Positions 41,072 to 49,360 of a DNA stretch of 64,000 bases are shown piece by piece. The stretch is from UBA7887 sp964408735 (lineage in GTDB: Bacteria; Pseudomonadota; Alphaproteobacteria; UBA7887). Positions within the stretch are counted from its first letter, which is position 1, and each line of letters opens with the position of its first letter. The stretch spans positions 1-64,000 of the forward strand of contig CAYPAX010000006.1 of assembly GCA_964408735.1 (NCBI GenBank), written 5' to 3'. The translations under genes and the position numbers were made by a program. A model generated the notes under the pieces. It searched no databases. It saw only the letters and a program-made list of their open reading frames with translations, and had not been told where the DNA came from.

Positions 41072-42568
41072 ATGATTGCAGGCACGGCACTGTTTCGTTT
41101 CGACGCCAGCGCCACGATCGGTGCCGGGCACGCCATGCGTTGTCTGACATTGGCACAAGTGATGGCGGCGAGAGGTTGGCATGTTCGTTTTGCGGTCAAT
41201 GAAGAAGCGATGATGGTTGTTCGCGCCCTGTGCGACCAGGTCTGCATCATGATGCCGCCGGAGTTTGCGCACGATGCGAGCTGGCTCGGCGCCAGGGTGA
41301 AGAACGCTGTCGATCTATTGATTGTGGATCACTATGCTCTCGACAGCGCCTTCGAAAGGGATGCCAGATCGTTTGCGCGACGCGTTGTCGCCATCGACGA
41401 TCTTGGCGAGCGCCGTCACGATGTGGACGTGTTGATTGACGCCACGCTGGGTGGTCAGGCTGCCGACTACGGCGAGCTGGTTCCCGAGCATACGCTTTGC
41501 CTTATGGGGGCGCATTACGCCTTGCTGCGGCCTGCCTTCGCACGAAAACGGCACTATCTTCCAGTGTCAAGAGAGTTTGGCGATAGGGTCCGCGTTCTGG
41601 TTTCCTTGGGTGCGACGGACCCGGGCAATGCCACCGCGCTGGCGCTGGAGGCCTTGCGCCACGTGAACTCCCCCATCAGTGTCACGGTCGTGCTCGGATC
41701 GGTGGCGCCGCATGTTCGTGAGATACGCGAATGCCTTGGGACCCTGCCCTTTCCCTGCCGCGTATTGCAAGATGTTGTGGAGATGGCGGAACTCGTTGCC
41801 AGCCATGATCTGGTTGTCGGCGCATCCGGCATGAGCGCCTGGGAGCGTTGCTGCCTAGGCGTGGCGAGCCTGCTGCTGTTGACGGCCGGCAATCAGGAGA
41901 GGTCGGCCAGGGCTTTGCGGGAGGCCGGCGCCGCCCATTGCCCGGGATATGCCTCCGCGCAAAGCGAGAGGCAATTGGGCACTCTGCTTCAAGACATCAT
42001 AAGGGACAAGGACGGGCTTAGGCGGATGGGCGAAAAGGCACTCGTCTTATGCGATGGATTGGGCGCATTCCGTGTGGCCAGCGCCCTCGAATCACAGCCG
42101 CTCAGCCGTTCCGGTGTGGCGATCGGCTTACGGCCACTGGCCCTGGCCGATAGCGCCCAAATTCTGGAATGGCAGCGCCACCCAGACACCAGACGGTATG
42201 CGCGCCAGCCGCAGCCGCCCGATCTCGAGACTCATGATCGTTGGATCCGCAGCCGTATCTCCGATCCCAGGACGATTTCCAACATCATCCTCTGTGGCGA
42301 GGCACCCGCGGGGCTCGTCACCCTGCAATGGCAAGGAGAGCATCACGAAGTCTCGATTTTCGTGTCGCCGGCGTATAAACGTCAGGGCTTGGCCGTCGCG
42401 GCCCTGGAATTGGTCCGTGGCTTAGTTCCCGACGATTGTCTGGTTGCCGAGGTTCTCGAGGCTAACGCGGCCTCCCACAGTCTTTTTCGCAAGGCAGGGT
42501 ACCGCCTGTCGCCACCGCGCCACTATGTCCAGGCACCCACATCCTCCAGGAAAGAACAAACATGGTAG
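41072..42568 (+). CDS. pseG: PseG-like UDP-sugar hydrolase fused to GNAT (PseH-like)
   Basis: Start ATG 41072, with CCAGGA just upstream. 498 residues. The first ~340 are a GT-B-like hydrolase: FRFDASATIGAGHAMRCLT (His20, Arg23, Cys24 region), LIVDHYALDSAFE, VLVSLGATDPGN and VVGASGMSAWERCCLG. PseG removes UDP from 2,4-diacetamido-altropyranose. From ~350 a GNAT fold follows (IGLRPLALADSAQILEW, SPAYKRQGLAVAALELV, SLFRKAGYRL), which would do the PseH N4-acetylation. The two activities flank the same intermediate, so fusion makes sense. The stop overlaps pseI. Confidence 0.85.
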   Translation: MIAGTALFRFDASATIGAGHAMRCLTLAQVMAARGWHVRFAVNEEAMMVVRALCDQVCIMMPPEFAHDASWLGARVKNAVDLLIVDHYALDSAFERDARSFARRVVAIDDLGERRHDVDVLIDATLGGQAADYGELVPEHTLCLMGAHYALLRPAFARKRHYLPVSREFGDRVRVLVSLGATDPGNATALALEALRHVNSPISVTVVLGSVAPHVREIRECLGTLPFPCRVLQDVVEMAELVASHDLVVGASGMSAWERCCLGVASLLLLTAGNQERSARALREAGAAHCPGYASAQSERQLGTLLQDIIRDKDGLRRMGEKALVLCDGLGAFRVASALESQPLSRSGVAIGLRPLALADSAQILEWQRHPDTRRYARQPQPPDLETHDRWIRSRISDPRTISNIILCGEAPAGLVTLQWQGEHHEVSIFVSPAYKRQGLAVAALELVRGLVPDDCLVAEVLEANAASHSLFRKAGYRLSPPRHYVQAPTSSRKEQTW

Positions 42569-43665
42569 AGTCTCAGTTTGCCGACGCGGCATCCGAGGCC
42601 CCGTTCTTCGAGATTGCCGGCCGCAAGATCGGACCATCATACCCACCCTATATCGTTGCTGAGCTTTCGGCCAACCACAATGGTGAGCTTGCCCGCGCGT
42701 TGGCGATAATGGTGGCGGCAAAAGAAGCTGGAGCGGATGCGGTCAAGCTACAGACCTACACCGCGGACCGCCTGACCCTCGACCATCACGGACCTGACTT
42801 TTGCATCCAAGGCGGACCCTGGGATGGGCGCAGCCTTTATGAGCTTTATCAGGAAGCCGCCATGCCTTGGGATTGGCACGAGGCGCTATTCGCCAAAGGC
42901 CGCGAATTGGGCATAACCGTCTTCAGCTCGCCCTTCGATGACCACGCGGTCGACCTGCTGGAGGACTTGGGGGCACCGGCCTACAAGATCGCCTCTTTCG
43001 AGCTTGTCGATACGGGGTTGATCCGTAAGGCTGCCGCGACGGGAAAGCCGCTTATTCTGTCGACCGGCATGGCCAATCTCGATGAGATTGGTGAAGCCTT
43101 GGCCACGGCGCGCGAAGCGGGCTGCGCCGAGATGCTCCTGCTTCACTGTATCAGCGCCTATCCGGCACCGCCGGAGGACAGCAATTTGCGAGTTATCGAA
43201 GACCTGCGGCGGCGTTTCGGGGTCATGGCCGGCTTGTCGGACCATAGCATGGGCAACGCGGTGGCGTTGGCGGCGGTGGCACTTGGCGCACCGTTCATCG
43301 AAAAGCATTTCACCTTGAATAGAAGTGACGGCGGGCCGGATTCCACATTCTCCCTGGAACCCGCGGAACTGAGGGATCTGGTCTCCAGCAGCCAGCAAGC
43401 CTGGTGTGCCTTGGGTCGTGTCTGCTATGGGCGCAGCACAGGCGAAGAGGACAACATCATCTTTCGCCGGTCCCTTTATGTCGTCGAAGATATTGCCGCC
43501 GGCGATCGCTTGAGTGAGCACAATGTTCGCTCCATCCGGCCGGGTCACGGGCTCGCGCCAAAGCATCTGCTCGAGGTCATGGGACGGCGTGCCAAGCGCG
43601 ACCTTTCGCGCGGCACAGCCTTGGCTTGGGCAGACCTGGAGCCGATTGCTGAGGGAGAGGCCTGA
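42562..43665 (+). CDS. pseI: Pseudaminic acid synthase (PseI, NeuB family)
   Basis: 367 residues, overlapping pseG. IVAELSANHNGELARAL, DAVKLQTYTADRLTL and FSSPFDDHAVDLLEDL are the family barrel motifs. The region GPDFCIQGGPWDGRSLYELY and the S-x-H sequence LSDHSMGNAVALAAVA are like PseI more than NeuB. The SAF domain starts near 290 (FRRSLYVVEDIAAGDRL). It condenses the PseG product with PEP to give pseudaminic acid. Together with the pseB and pseG genes it makes this the most secure pathway in the window. A Cys-rich small ORF and the sulfotransferase gene follow. Confidence 0.86.
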   Translation: MVESQFADAASEAPFFEIAGRKIGPSYPPYIVAELSANHNGELARALAIMVAAKEAGADAVKLQTYTADRLTLDHHGPDFCIQGGPWDGRSLYELYQEAAMPWDWHEALFAKGRELGITVFSSPFDDHAVDLLEDLGAPAYKIASFELVDTGLIRKAAATGKPLILSTGMANLDEIGEALATAREAGCAEMLLLHCISAYPAPPEDSNLRVIEDLRRRFGVMAGLSDHSMGNAVALAAVALGAPFIEKHFTLNRSDGGPDSTFSLEPAELRDLVSSSQQAWCALGRVCYGRSTGEEDNIIFRRSLYVVEDIAAGDRLSEHNVRSIRPGHGLAPKHLLEVMGRRAKRDLSRGTALAWADLEPIAEGEA

Positions 43666-43669
43666 ACCG

Positions 43670-43768
43670 ATGCCGCCAGATCAGTGGCAGAGAGCCTTAA
43701 GCTGTGTCAGCGGCGATCACCGGTGCGCCTGCCTTTGCCGCCCGCGTGGGCTTAGCCGCCAACCTTGA
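43670..43768 (+). CDS. Cysteine-rich small ORF (32 codons) before the sulfotransferase
   Basis: ATG 43670 lies 9 bases after GAGGGAGAGG, one of the best Shine-Dalgarno sequences here. The product has four cysteines at residues 12, 19, 21 and 23 (SCVSGDHRCACLC). Its TGA at 43766-43768 overlaps the next start as TGATG. It fills the 102-base gap between pseI and the sulfotransferase gene, which is otherwise an unusual gap in a run of 4-nt overlaps. It could be a cysteine-codon leader peptide that couples translation of the sulfotransferase to sulfur status, as short cysteine-rich ORFs do upstream of sulfur genes in mycobacteria. It may equally be a chance ORF. Confidence 0.4.
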   Translation: MPPDQWQRALSCVSGDHRCACLCRPRGLSRQP

Positions 43769-44613
43769 TGCGTAGCTACTATTTTACCGTCACGACGGGA
43801 CGGGCGGGACAAGGCTCGTTCACCGCGTTCCTTCAGCGCAACGTGCCGAACTGTTACGCAGCATTTGAAGAGCCGCAGATCAAATCGCTGCTGCCAAATC
43901 CGTTAGGTCACTATGAACGGCGCTTGCGGAGACGCTTCGTGGAAACCCATGAGTTGCTCGGACGGGGCAAGGTGCTCAGTGCATTCGAGGCAGCGGACGA
44001 AGCCTATCTTGATGTCGTAGCGGCACGCCGCCAGCGGTTTATCGACAAGCGCTTGCGTGCCCGTGACTGCACGATCTATGTGGACGTCAGCAAATATTTC
44101 GCGCGCGGATTGCACAAAGCTCTATTACGCCGCCTCCCGGAGGTAGGTTTGATCCGCCTAGTCCGCGACCCGATCATGAACATGCGCAGCTTTCTCAATC
44201 GCAACAAGGATTTCCGGCTCGACAACAGTGCGCCCGAAGCGCAAAGCAACCTTCTCAGGCTTGCCGCTGACGAGCTCGACAAAGGCGAGCTTTATCTTTG
44301 GGCGTGGTGCGAGATGTATCTGCGCTTCGACGCCCTGGTCGAGGAGTTCGCCGTCGAACGGGCCGTCGAAATTCGCACCCATGAGCTCGAGAGCGCCGCG
44401 GCCATGACGGCGCACCTTGACGCTCTTGGCATGCCCCATGGCGAGGTTACCGTATGTGGTCCGGAGAACACGAATCTCTCACTTGGCTTTGGGGCGACCG
44501 AGCCCGGCGCGAGCGATGTCGCGACGTTCTGGCGCTTCCTTGACAGGCTTCCAGCGGATATTCGTGCGCGCATCCCCTATTTTGAAACCTACCAGGCGAA
44601 ACCGTGCCCATGA
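43768..44613 (+). CDS. Sulfotransferase-like protein (PAPS-dependent type)
   Basis: 282 residues, start ATG 43768. The 5'-phosphosulfate loop is TVTTGRAGQGSF at the N-terminus, close to the T-T-G-R-S-G pattern of sulfotransferases. The 3'-phosphate motif is GLIRLVRDPIMNMRSFLNR near residue 135, with the Arg and Ser in the right order. It should move sulfate from PAPS to a sugar hydroxyl. PAPS supply is encoded in the window by the cysC-sat and cysD-cysNC genes, and cysQ encodes the enzyme that would remove PAP. The target is probably the glycan made by this locus. The fold call is moderate; a Sulfotransfer_3 profile search would decide. Confidence 0.68.
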   Translation: MRSYYFTVTTGRAGQGSFTAFLQRNVPNCYAAFEEPQIKSLLPNPLGHYERRLRRRFVETHELLGRGKVLSAFEAADEAYLDVVAARRQRFIDKRLRARDCTIYVDVSKYFARGLHKALLRRLPEVGLIRLVRDPIMNMRSFLNRNKDFRLDNSAPEAQSNLLRLAADELDKGELYLWAWCEMYLRFDALVEEFAVERAVEIRTHELESAAAMTAHLDALGMPHGEVTVCGPENTNLSLGFGATEPGASDVATFWRFLDRLPADIRARIPYFETYQAKPCP

Positions 44614-45578
44614 CACTTCCGCTATCTCTCAAGCTTCTTGTCCCCGGCTATCGCGCCAAATGGCGCCGGCGCTATGCCGGCATGCTTTCCGAGCTGGCGG
44701 CTTTGGTGCCGCGCCTGAGCTGTGGCCAAAGTAACGATGTGCCCTGGGTCGAGATCGCCGGCGGTCCGCGGCTGCACGGAATGTGGACGGAAACCGCCAA
44801 TCGCGAGGTCTGCCGAATCCTCGATCGGGAATTGCCGTCAGGCCTGCCAGTGAGCCATTTTCGCCTGATTAAGGATTGTCTCAATCGCTATGTCTACCCG
44901 CATATGCGGCCCGATTTGAAGCCAACAGGCTTTCCGCCAGAGCAGCTGTTCGGCTTTCACGGCCAGCACAAGGATGCCATCGCCGATCTTGACGACAGTG
45001 CTGAACGCAAGCGCCTAGTCAAGGCGTTCACGCCGCGCGAGGGCGAGGTCGTCATCGATTGCGGCGCCTTTCTCGGTTTCGGCGATTTGCGCGTGGCTCC
45101 GGATATCGGTAGTGGACATATCTATGCCGTCGAGGCCGAGCGCGCCTGCTTCGCCCTGCTCGAGCGCAACGTGACGCATAACGGCATCGCCAATGTCACG
45201 CCTATTCATCGTGGGGTCTGGAGCGGCGAGGGCGAATTGGAGCTTGAAAGCGGGTTCGCCCAGGCCAACAGCTTGGTCAGCGAGGTGCACCGCGGTACCG
45301 AGATCCAGCCGGTGCGCACCGTCGCTATCGATGCCTTGGTCTCCGAATACGGCATCTCCCGGGTCGATATGATCAGCCTAACCCTCAACGGCGCCGAAGT
45401 CGAAGCACTCGAGGGCGCTGAAAAGACCCTGGCCTCGCAGCGCCCCCGAATTCGCTTGGCCGGGTGGTATCGCCGTGGTGGCCGCCGCATTGCCGATATT
45501 ACCGGCGAGATGCTGGAGAGGCATGGCTACCGGGTCTACATAGGCCCGCGCGGCAACCTCATGGCCTTGCCTGATTAA
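44610..45578 (+). CDS. FkbM-family methyltransferase
   Basis: Start ATG 44610 in ATGA overlap; a GTG at 44604 is also possible. 322 residues. Motif I is VVIDCGAFLGFGDLRVAP, then HIYAVEAERACFALLERN, VTPIHRGVWSGEGELELES and VDMISLTLNGAEVEALEGAE, the FkbM pattern for an O-methyltransferase. The first ~130 residues are family-unlike and may bind the acceptor. Next to the sulfotransferase gene it could O-methylate the same sugar or the acyl group; di-O-methylglyceric acid is known on Campylobacter pseudaminic acid. Confidence 0.75.
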   Translation: MTLPLSLKLLVPGYRAKWRRRYAGMLSELAALVPRLSCGQSNDVPWVEIAGGPRLHGMWTETANREVCRILDRELPSGLPVSHFRLIKDCLNRYVYPHMRPDLKPTGFPPEQLFGFHGQHKDAIADLDDSAERKRLVKAFTPREGEVVIDCGAFLGFGDLRVAPDIGSGHIYAVEAERACFALLERNVTHNGIANVTPIHRGVWSGEGELELESGFAQANSLVSEVHRGTEIQPVRTVAIDALVSEYGISRVDMISLTLNGAEVEALEGAEKTLASQRPRIRLAGWYRRGGRRIADITGEMLERHGYRVYIGPRGNLMALPD

Positions 45579-45580
45579 CC

Positions 45581-47398
45581 ATGATCGGATTGTTCGGACA
45601 TTACCGCAGAGATGCCTCGGCGCCGGTATCGCTGGATGCGATGACCAAAGGCTTGCCCGACCTCGCCGTCCATGCGCCGGCCGGCAGAGGTTGCGCCATC
45701 GGTCGTGCGGCACATGCACACGAGGCCAATGCCGGTCTGGCCAATGGCGGTGCGCTTAGCGTGTTGACTTTGGGCGAGGCGGCCCTGCCCGATGATGGCG
45801 ATGACCTTGCAGCGTCGGTGTTACGCTTGGCCGAGGCAGATGATCTCGAAGCCCTGGTCGAGGCGAACGGCATGTTCTGTGCCGCGATCTATGACAGCGC
45901 CGGGCATCGGTTGACACTGATCACCGACCGTTTGGCGAGCTTTCCCATTCACGTCTGGCAGAATGACGGCGAGGTCGTGTTTGGCGGTCAGATATTCACT
46001 CTACTCGCCAATCCCGTTGTGCCGCGTCGTGCCGACCCTGCCGGGCTTGCCCAGCTTTTCACCCTGCAACGCACGATCGGGCGCACCACATCGGTGTCCG
46101 GCGTCGAGGCCCTGCCGGCGGCGTGCCTTTGGCAAGTCGATCGCGACGGCCAGCGCGAGCGCGCCTATTGGCAGCTTGCCTGGCGGCGCCCCGATTTCAC
46201 TCTTGTGGAAGGTGCGCAGAGCCTGGCCCACGCCATGCGCGCCGCGGTGGCGCGGCAAAGTGAAGGCAAGACGGCCCTGCTGCTGTCCGGCGGTCTGGAC
46301 AGCCGCATGGTATTGGCCGCGGCGGCTTCCGGCAGCCTAGATTGTTGGACCACGGCAAGCTATCCAGAGAACCCGGAGCTTTCGCTTGCTGCCGAGACGG
46401 CTGCCATGTTCGGCGCCTCCCACCATCCTCTGATCGTCGAGCCCGCCGCCACGCTCGATGTGCTTGAAGCTACCGTGATCGAATCGAACGGGCTCTACCC
46501 CGCCTCGACGCCGATGTCCGTCTTTTTGCCAACAGTAGGGCAGGCCAGCGAGTCTATCCTTACCGGCCATGGTCTCGATTATACCTTGCGGGGCTATTAC
46601 TTGCCGGCACGCTTTCTAGAGCTTGCCGGCTCTCGTACACGGCTGCCCTGGCTCAAGGCGATCCCGGCGCGGCCGACCGGGGCCGACGTGCTCGCGCATC
46701 TGCGCCAGGGTCCGCCAAAAGAGACCGTCGAGCGAATCGTGGCGCCGGCTGCGCGCGCCGAGTGGCGGGTCGGTCTTGAGGCCGCCATGCAGGACACCCT
46801 GGCGCCGTGGCTCGAATCGGACCAGCCATACAATGCCTGGGACGCCTTTATCCTGCACGCGCTGAGCAAGCATTACGCCTTCAGCGGCATGATGGCGGTG
46901 CGCGCCGTGTCCAGCTTGCGCCTGCCCGCATTCGACAATGACGTTTTCGATATCTATTTGCGCATGCCCCCCGCATGGCGTTGCAGCGGGCGCATGGCGC
47001 AGCTGGCACTGCGCGCGCTGTCGCCACAGGCCGCCGGCCTAGCAAACGCAAACACCCATTTTCGTGCCGACTTGCAGCCTTGGGTGGAGACAGCCGCGTT
47101 GCTGGGCAGGGGCGCCTTGCGCCGGCTCGGCTTGGCGCGGCGAAAGCAGGCGCCCAGCGCGCAGCATTCGACAGGATCGTGGCAGAGTGTCGACGCGCTG
47201 TTCCGCGACGATGCAGGTCATCGCGCGCGTTTCGGCGAGATCCGCGCTCGCCTCGACGGTCTCTGCTTTGGCGTGCTCGACGCGGGCGGCTTGGCAACCT
47301 GTATCGACGAGCATTTGGCCGGGCATCGCAACCACACTAAGCTGTTGCGGCAGCTCTTGACACACGATGCCTGGGTGAATGAGTTCGCCATTGCCTGA
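45581..47398 (+). CDS. Asparagine synthetase-like protein without glutaminase Cys
   Basis: 605 residues. It begins MIGLFGHY: Cys2 of AsnB is absent, and the glutaminase domain is eroded (no NRGPD, though FCAAIYDSAGHRLTLITDR remains). The PP-loop TALLLSGGLDSRMVLAAAA near residue 233 is intact. Later motifs GHGLDYTLRGYYL and SLRLPAFDNDVFD belong to the synthetase half. It should adenylate a carboxylate and accept an amine. It is the third family member in the locus and the second without Cys, and differs strongly from the one at 21155. Substrate unknown. Confidence 0.78.
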   Translation: MIGLFGHYRRDASAPVSLDAMTKGLPDLAVHAPAGRGCAIGRAAHAHEANAGLANGGALSVLTLGEAALPDDGDDLAASVLRLAEADDLEALVEANGMFCAAIYDSAGHRLTLITDRLASFPIHVWQNDGEVVFGGQIFTLLANPVVPRRADPAGLAQLFTLQRTIGRTTSVSGVEALPAACLWQVDRDGQRERAYWQLAWRRPDFTLVEGAQSLAHAMRAAVARQSEGKTALLLSGGLDSRMVLAAAASGSLDCWTTASYPENPELSLAAETAAMFGASHHPLIVEPAATLDVLEATVIESNGLYPASTPMSVFLPTVGQASESILTGHGLDYTLRGYYLPARFLELAGSRTRLPWLKAIPARPTGADVLAHLRQGPPKETVERIVAPAARAEWRVGLEAAMQDTLAPWLESDQPYNAWDAFILHALSKHYAFSGMMAVRAVSSLRLPAFDNDVFDIYLRMPPAWRCSGRMAQLALRALSPQAAGLANANTHFRADLQPWVETAALLGRGALRRLGLARRKQAPSAQHSTGSWQSVDALFRDDAGHRARFGEIRARLDGLCFGVLDAGGLATCIDEHLAGHRNHTKLLRQLLTHDAWVNEFAIA

Positions 47399-48668
47399 GC
47401 CCTCTGAGCCCTTCGCCTACCGGCTGTCCCTGGCACCCGAGGTCGAGGCCTTCCGGCCAGAGATCGAGCATGCCTGCGTTTTCCTCGATCATGCTCATGG
47501 CCTGGTTCGCGATGGGGCGGCGGCACGGGTGCTCCATTACGGCTCGGCGCCGCCCGAGGGCGCCATAGCGGTACCCGCCGTCGTTTTTCCGCAAATGGTC
47601 TCAGTCGATACCGAGGGCCTGCACCCGAAGCACGACGCTCTCAAAGCCGCTGTCGCGGATGGCAGCTTGGTCAGAGACGGGCTGGGACTGATTTTTCTCA
47701 TGCTTGCGCGGCTCGAGGAGCGCGATGCACCCGAAACCGACCATATGGGTCGCGCGCGCTACGAAGATTCGCTCGCCTATCGCCTCGGATGTGGCGGCGA
47801 GCCCTTGGCAGACAGGGCCGCCCGCGACTTGGCCGAAGGCCTGACCGGCGGTGCCCGCGGCAACGCCACGGCGTACGAGATCATTGTCACTCATGATGTC
47901 GACCGCCTGCGCGGCTATCACCGTTGGTGGCAGCCATTGCGCAATGGCGCCGGCGACGTGCTCAAGCGTTTCTCTCCGGCAAGGGCGCTGGCCAGGTTGC
48001 ACGATGCATATGCGTCAGGACATCCCTGGCGCTCGATGCGAGCCCTGATGGATCTCAGCGAAGCGCGGGCGCTGCAGAGTCATTTCTACTTCATGGGCCC
48101 GAGCGACCGGGCCTCCGACAGTCCCTATGCCCTGACCATGGTGCCCCTGCTGCGCGCGGTGGTCTCTGAAATTTTGGCACGCGGGCATGTGGTGGGATTC
48201 CACCCTGGTTTTGGGACTCAGGGCGAAGCCGCGTTGTGGCGGGCACAGCGCGACGGTCTCGCGGCCATTCTCGATTGTCCGCTGGAGGAAGGACGCCAAC
48301 ACGGCCTCGGCTGGGATGCGGCGGCCACGCCCGACATATGGGACGCCGCCGGCATGCGGCTCGATGGTACGTTGGGCTATCCCGAATCGACCGGTTTCCG
48401 TGCCGGCACATGCCGCCGCTTCGCCGCCTACAGCCTGCGCGACCGACGCACTCTGGCCTTGCAGCAGGTGTGTACGCCAGTCATGGATTTCGGCATGTTC
48501 GGCGGCAAGTACCGCAATCTCGACCACCAGACGGCTCTCACCGAGGGTGAGCGCGCTGCTGCCATCTGCCGAGAGTTCGGCGGCACCCTGGTGTTGCTCA
48601 ATCACGCCGGCCAAAGCGATGAACGCATCCAGCGTTTCTTTGCAGCACTGATGGAGAGTGTGGCATAA
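47379..48668 (+). CDS. Polysaccharide deacetylase-like protein (DUF7033-type)
   Basis: 429 residues, overlapping the previous gene by 20 bases. A central segment IIVTHDVDRLRGYHRWWQ carries the first NodB-type metal motif (H-D-x-D). Later HVVGFHPGFGT and TLGYPESTGFRAGTCRRF fit a deacetylase fold, with the F-R-A-G-T loop, and VMDFGMFGGKY follows. The N-terminal ~150 residues form a separate region known in DUF7033 proteins. It may remove an N- or O-acetyl group or act as a sugar-binding relative. The name DUF7033 is from memory. No signal peptide, so cytoplasmic. Confidence 0.62.
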   Translation: MSSPLPEPSEPFAYRLSLAPEVEAFRPEIEHACVFLDHAHGLVRDGAAARVLHYGSAPPEGAIAVPAVVFPQMVSVDTEGLHPKHDALKAAVADGSLVRDGLGLIFLMLARLEERDAPETDHMGRARYEDSLAYRLGCGGEPLADRAARDLAEGLTGGARGNATAYEIIVTHDVDRLRGYHRWWQPLRNGAGDVLKRFSPARALARLHDAYASGHPWRSMRALMDLSEARALQSHFYFMGPSDRASDSPYALTMVPLLRAVVSEILARGHVVGFHPGFGTQGEAALWRAQRDGLAAILDCPLEEGRQHGLGWDAAATPDIWDAAGMRLDGTLGYPESTGFRAGTCRRFAAYSLRDRRTLALQQVCTPVMDFGMFGGKYRNLDHQTALTEGERAAAICREFGGTLVLLNHAGQSDERIQRFFAALMESVA

Positions 48669-49360
48669 GCGATTTCACGCTTGCTGGCTATTGCGGCCTC
48701 ATCGAATCGCTTCGAGAGCGCGGCTACAAAGTGTGTGGCTTTGCCGATGCGGAGCCCGCAGCCCAACACCTGATCCTGCGTCACGATATTGACGTGGCTC
48801 TGGCGCCTGCCGTCGCCATGGCCGAGGAGGAGGCGGAGATGGGTGTCGCGGCAAGCTATTTCGTGATGCTCCGTAATCCACTCTACAATCCCTTTGCCGA
48901 GGCAGAGGCGATCTTACGTTTGCGGGCGCTTGGGCATGACGTGGGATTGCATTTCGACGCGGCGCTCTACGACGATTTGACTTCCGCCGCCGCACGCGAA
49001 TGCGGATTGCTAGAGGATATCCTGCAAGCGCCTGTTGCGACCATCAGCTTCCACCGCCCGGCGCCTGCCTTGCGCGACAGGCCGGATAACCTGGCGGGTC
49101 GCCGACACACCTACCAGCCGCGCGTGTTCAGTGAAATGGGCTATTGCAGCGATTCCCGTGGCGGCTGGCATCACGGGCATCCTCTGGACCAGGCGGCCGT
49201 GGCGGCCGAACGTGCGTTGCAGCTGCTTACCCATCCGGTCTGGTGGATGGATGGCGGAAAGCGGGTGACGGATCGCCTCGATGCGATTATAGATGACCGC
49301 GCTGAAGCCTCCCGCCGCTATCTTGAAGACCAGATCGAAACCTATCGGAGACGCGAATGA
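48665..49360 (+). CDS. NodB-like polysaccharide deacetylase-related protein, likely ATA start
   Basis: Family resemblance extends upstream of the first canonical start (GTG 48731) to SDFTLAGYCGLIESLRERGY, but no ATG, GTG or TTG lies between the in-frame stop upstream and 48731. ATA 48665 precedes Ser-Asp-Phe, lies 6 bases after GGAGAG, and overlaps the previous TAA as ATAA. The product would have 231 residues. LILRHDIDVALAPAVAMAEE gives the H-D-x-D metal motif and GHDVGLHFDAALYD the second. It is a relative of the preceding protein. It may deacetylate a sugar inside the cell; catalytic residues need checking. Confidence 0.72.
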   Translation: MSDFTLAGYCGLIESLRERGYKVCGFADAEPAAQHLILRHDIDVALAPAVAMAEEEAEMGVAASYFVMLRNPLYNPFAEAEAILRLRALGHDVGLHFDAALYDDLTSAAARECGLLEDILQAPVATISFHRPAPALRDRPDNLAGRRHTYQPRVFSEMGYCSDSRGGWHHGHPLDQAAVAAERALQLLTHPVWWMDGGKRVTDRLDAIIDDRAEASRRYLEDQIETYRRRE

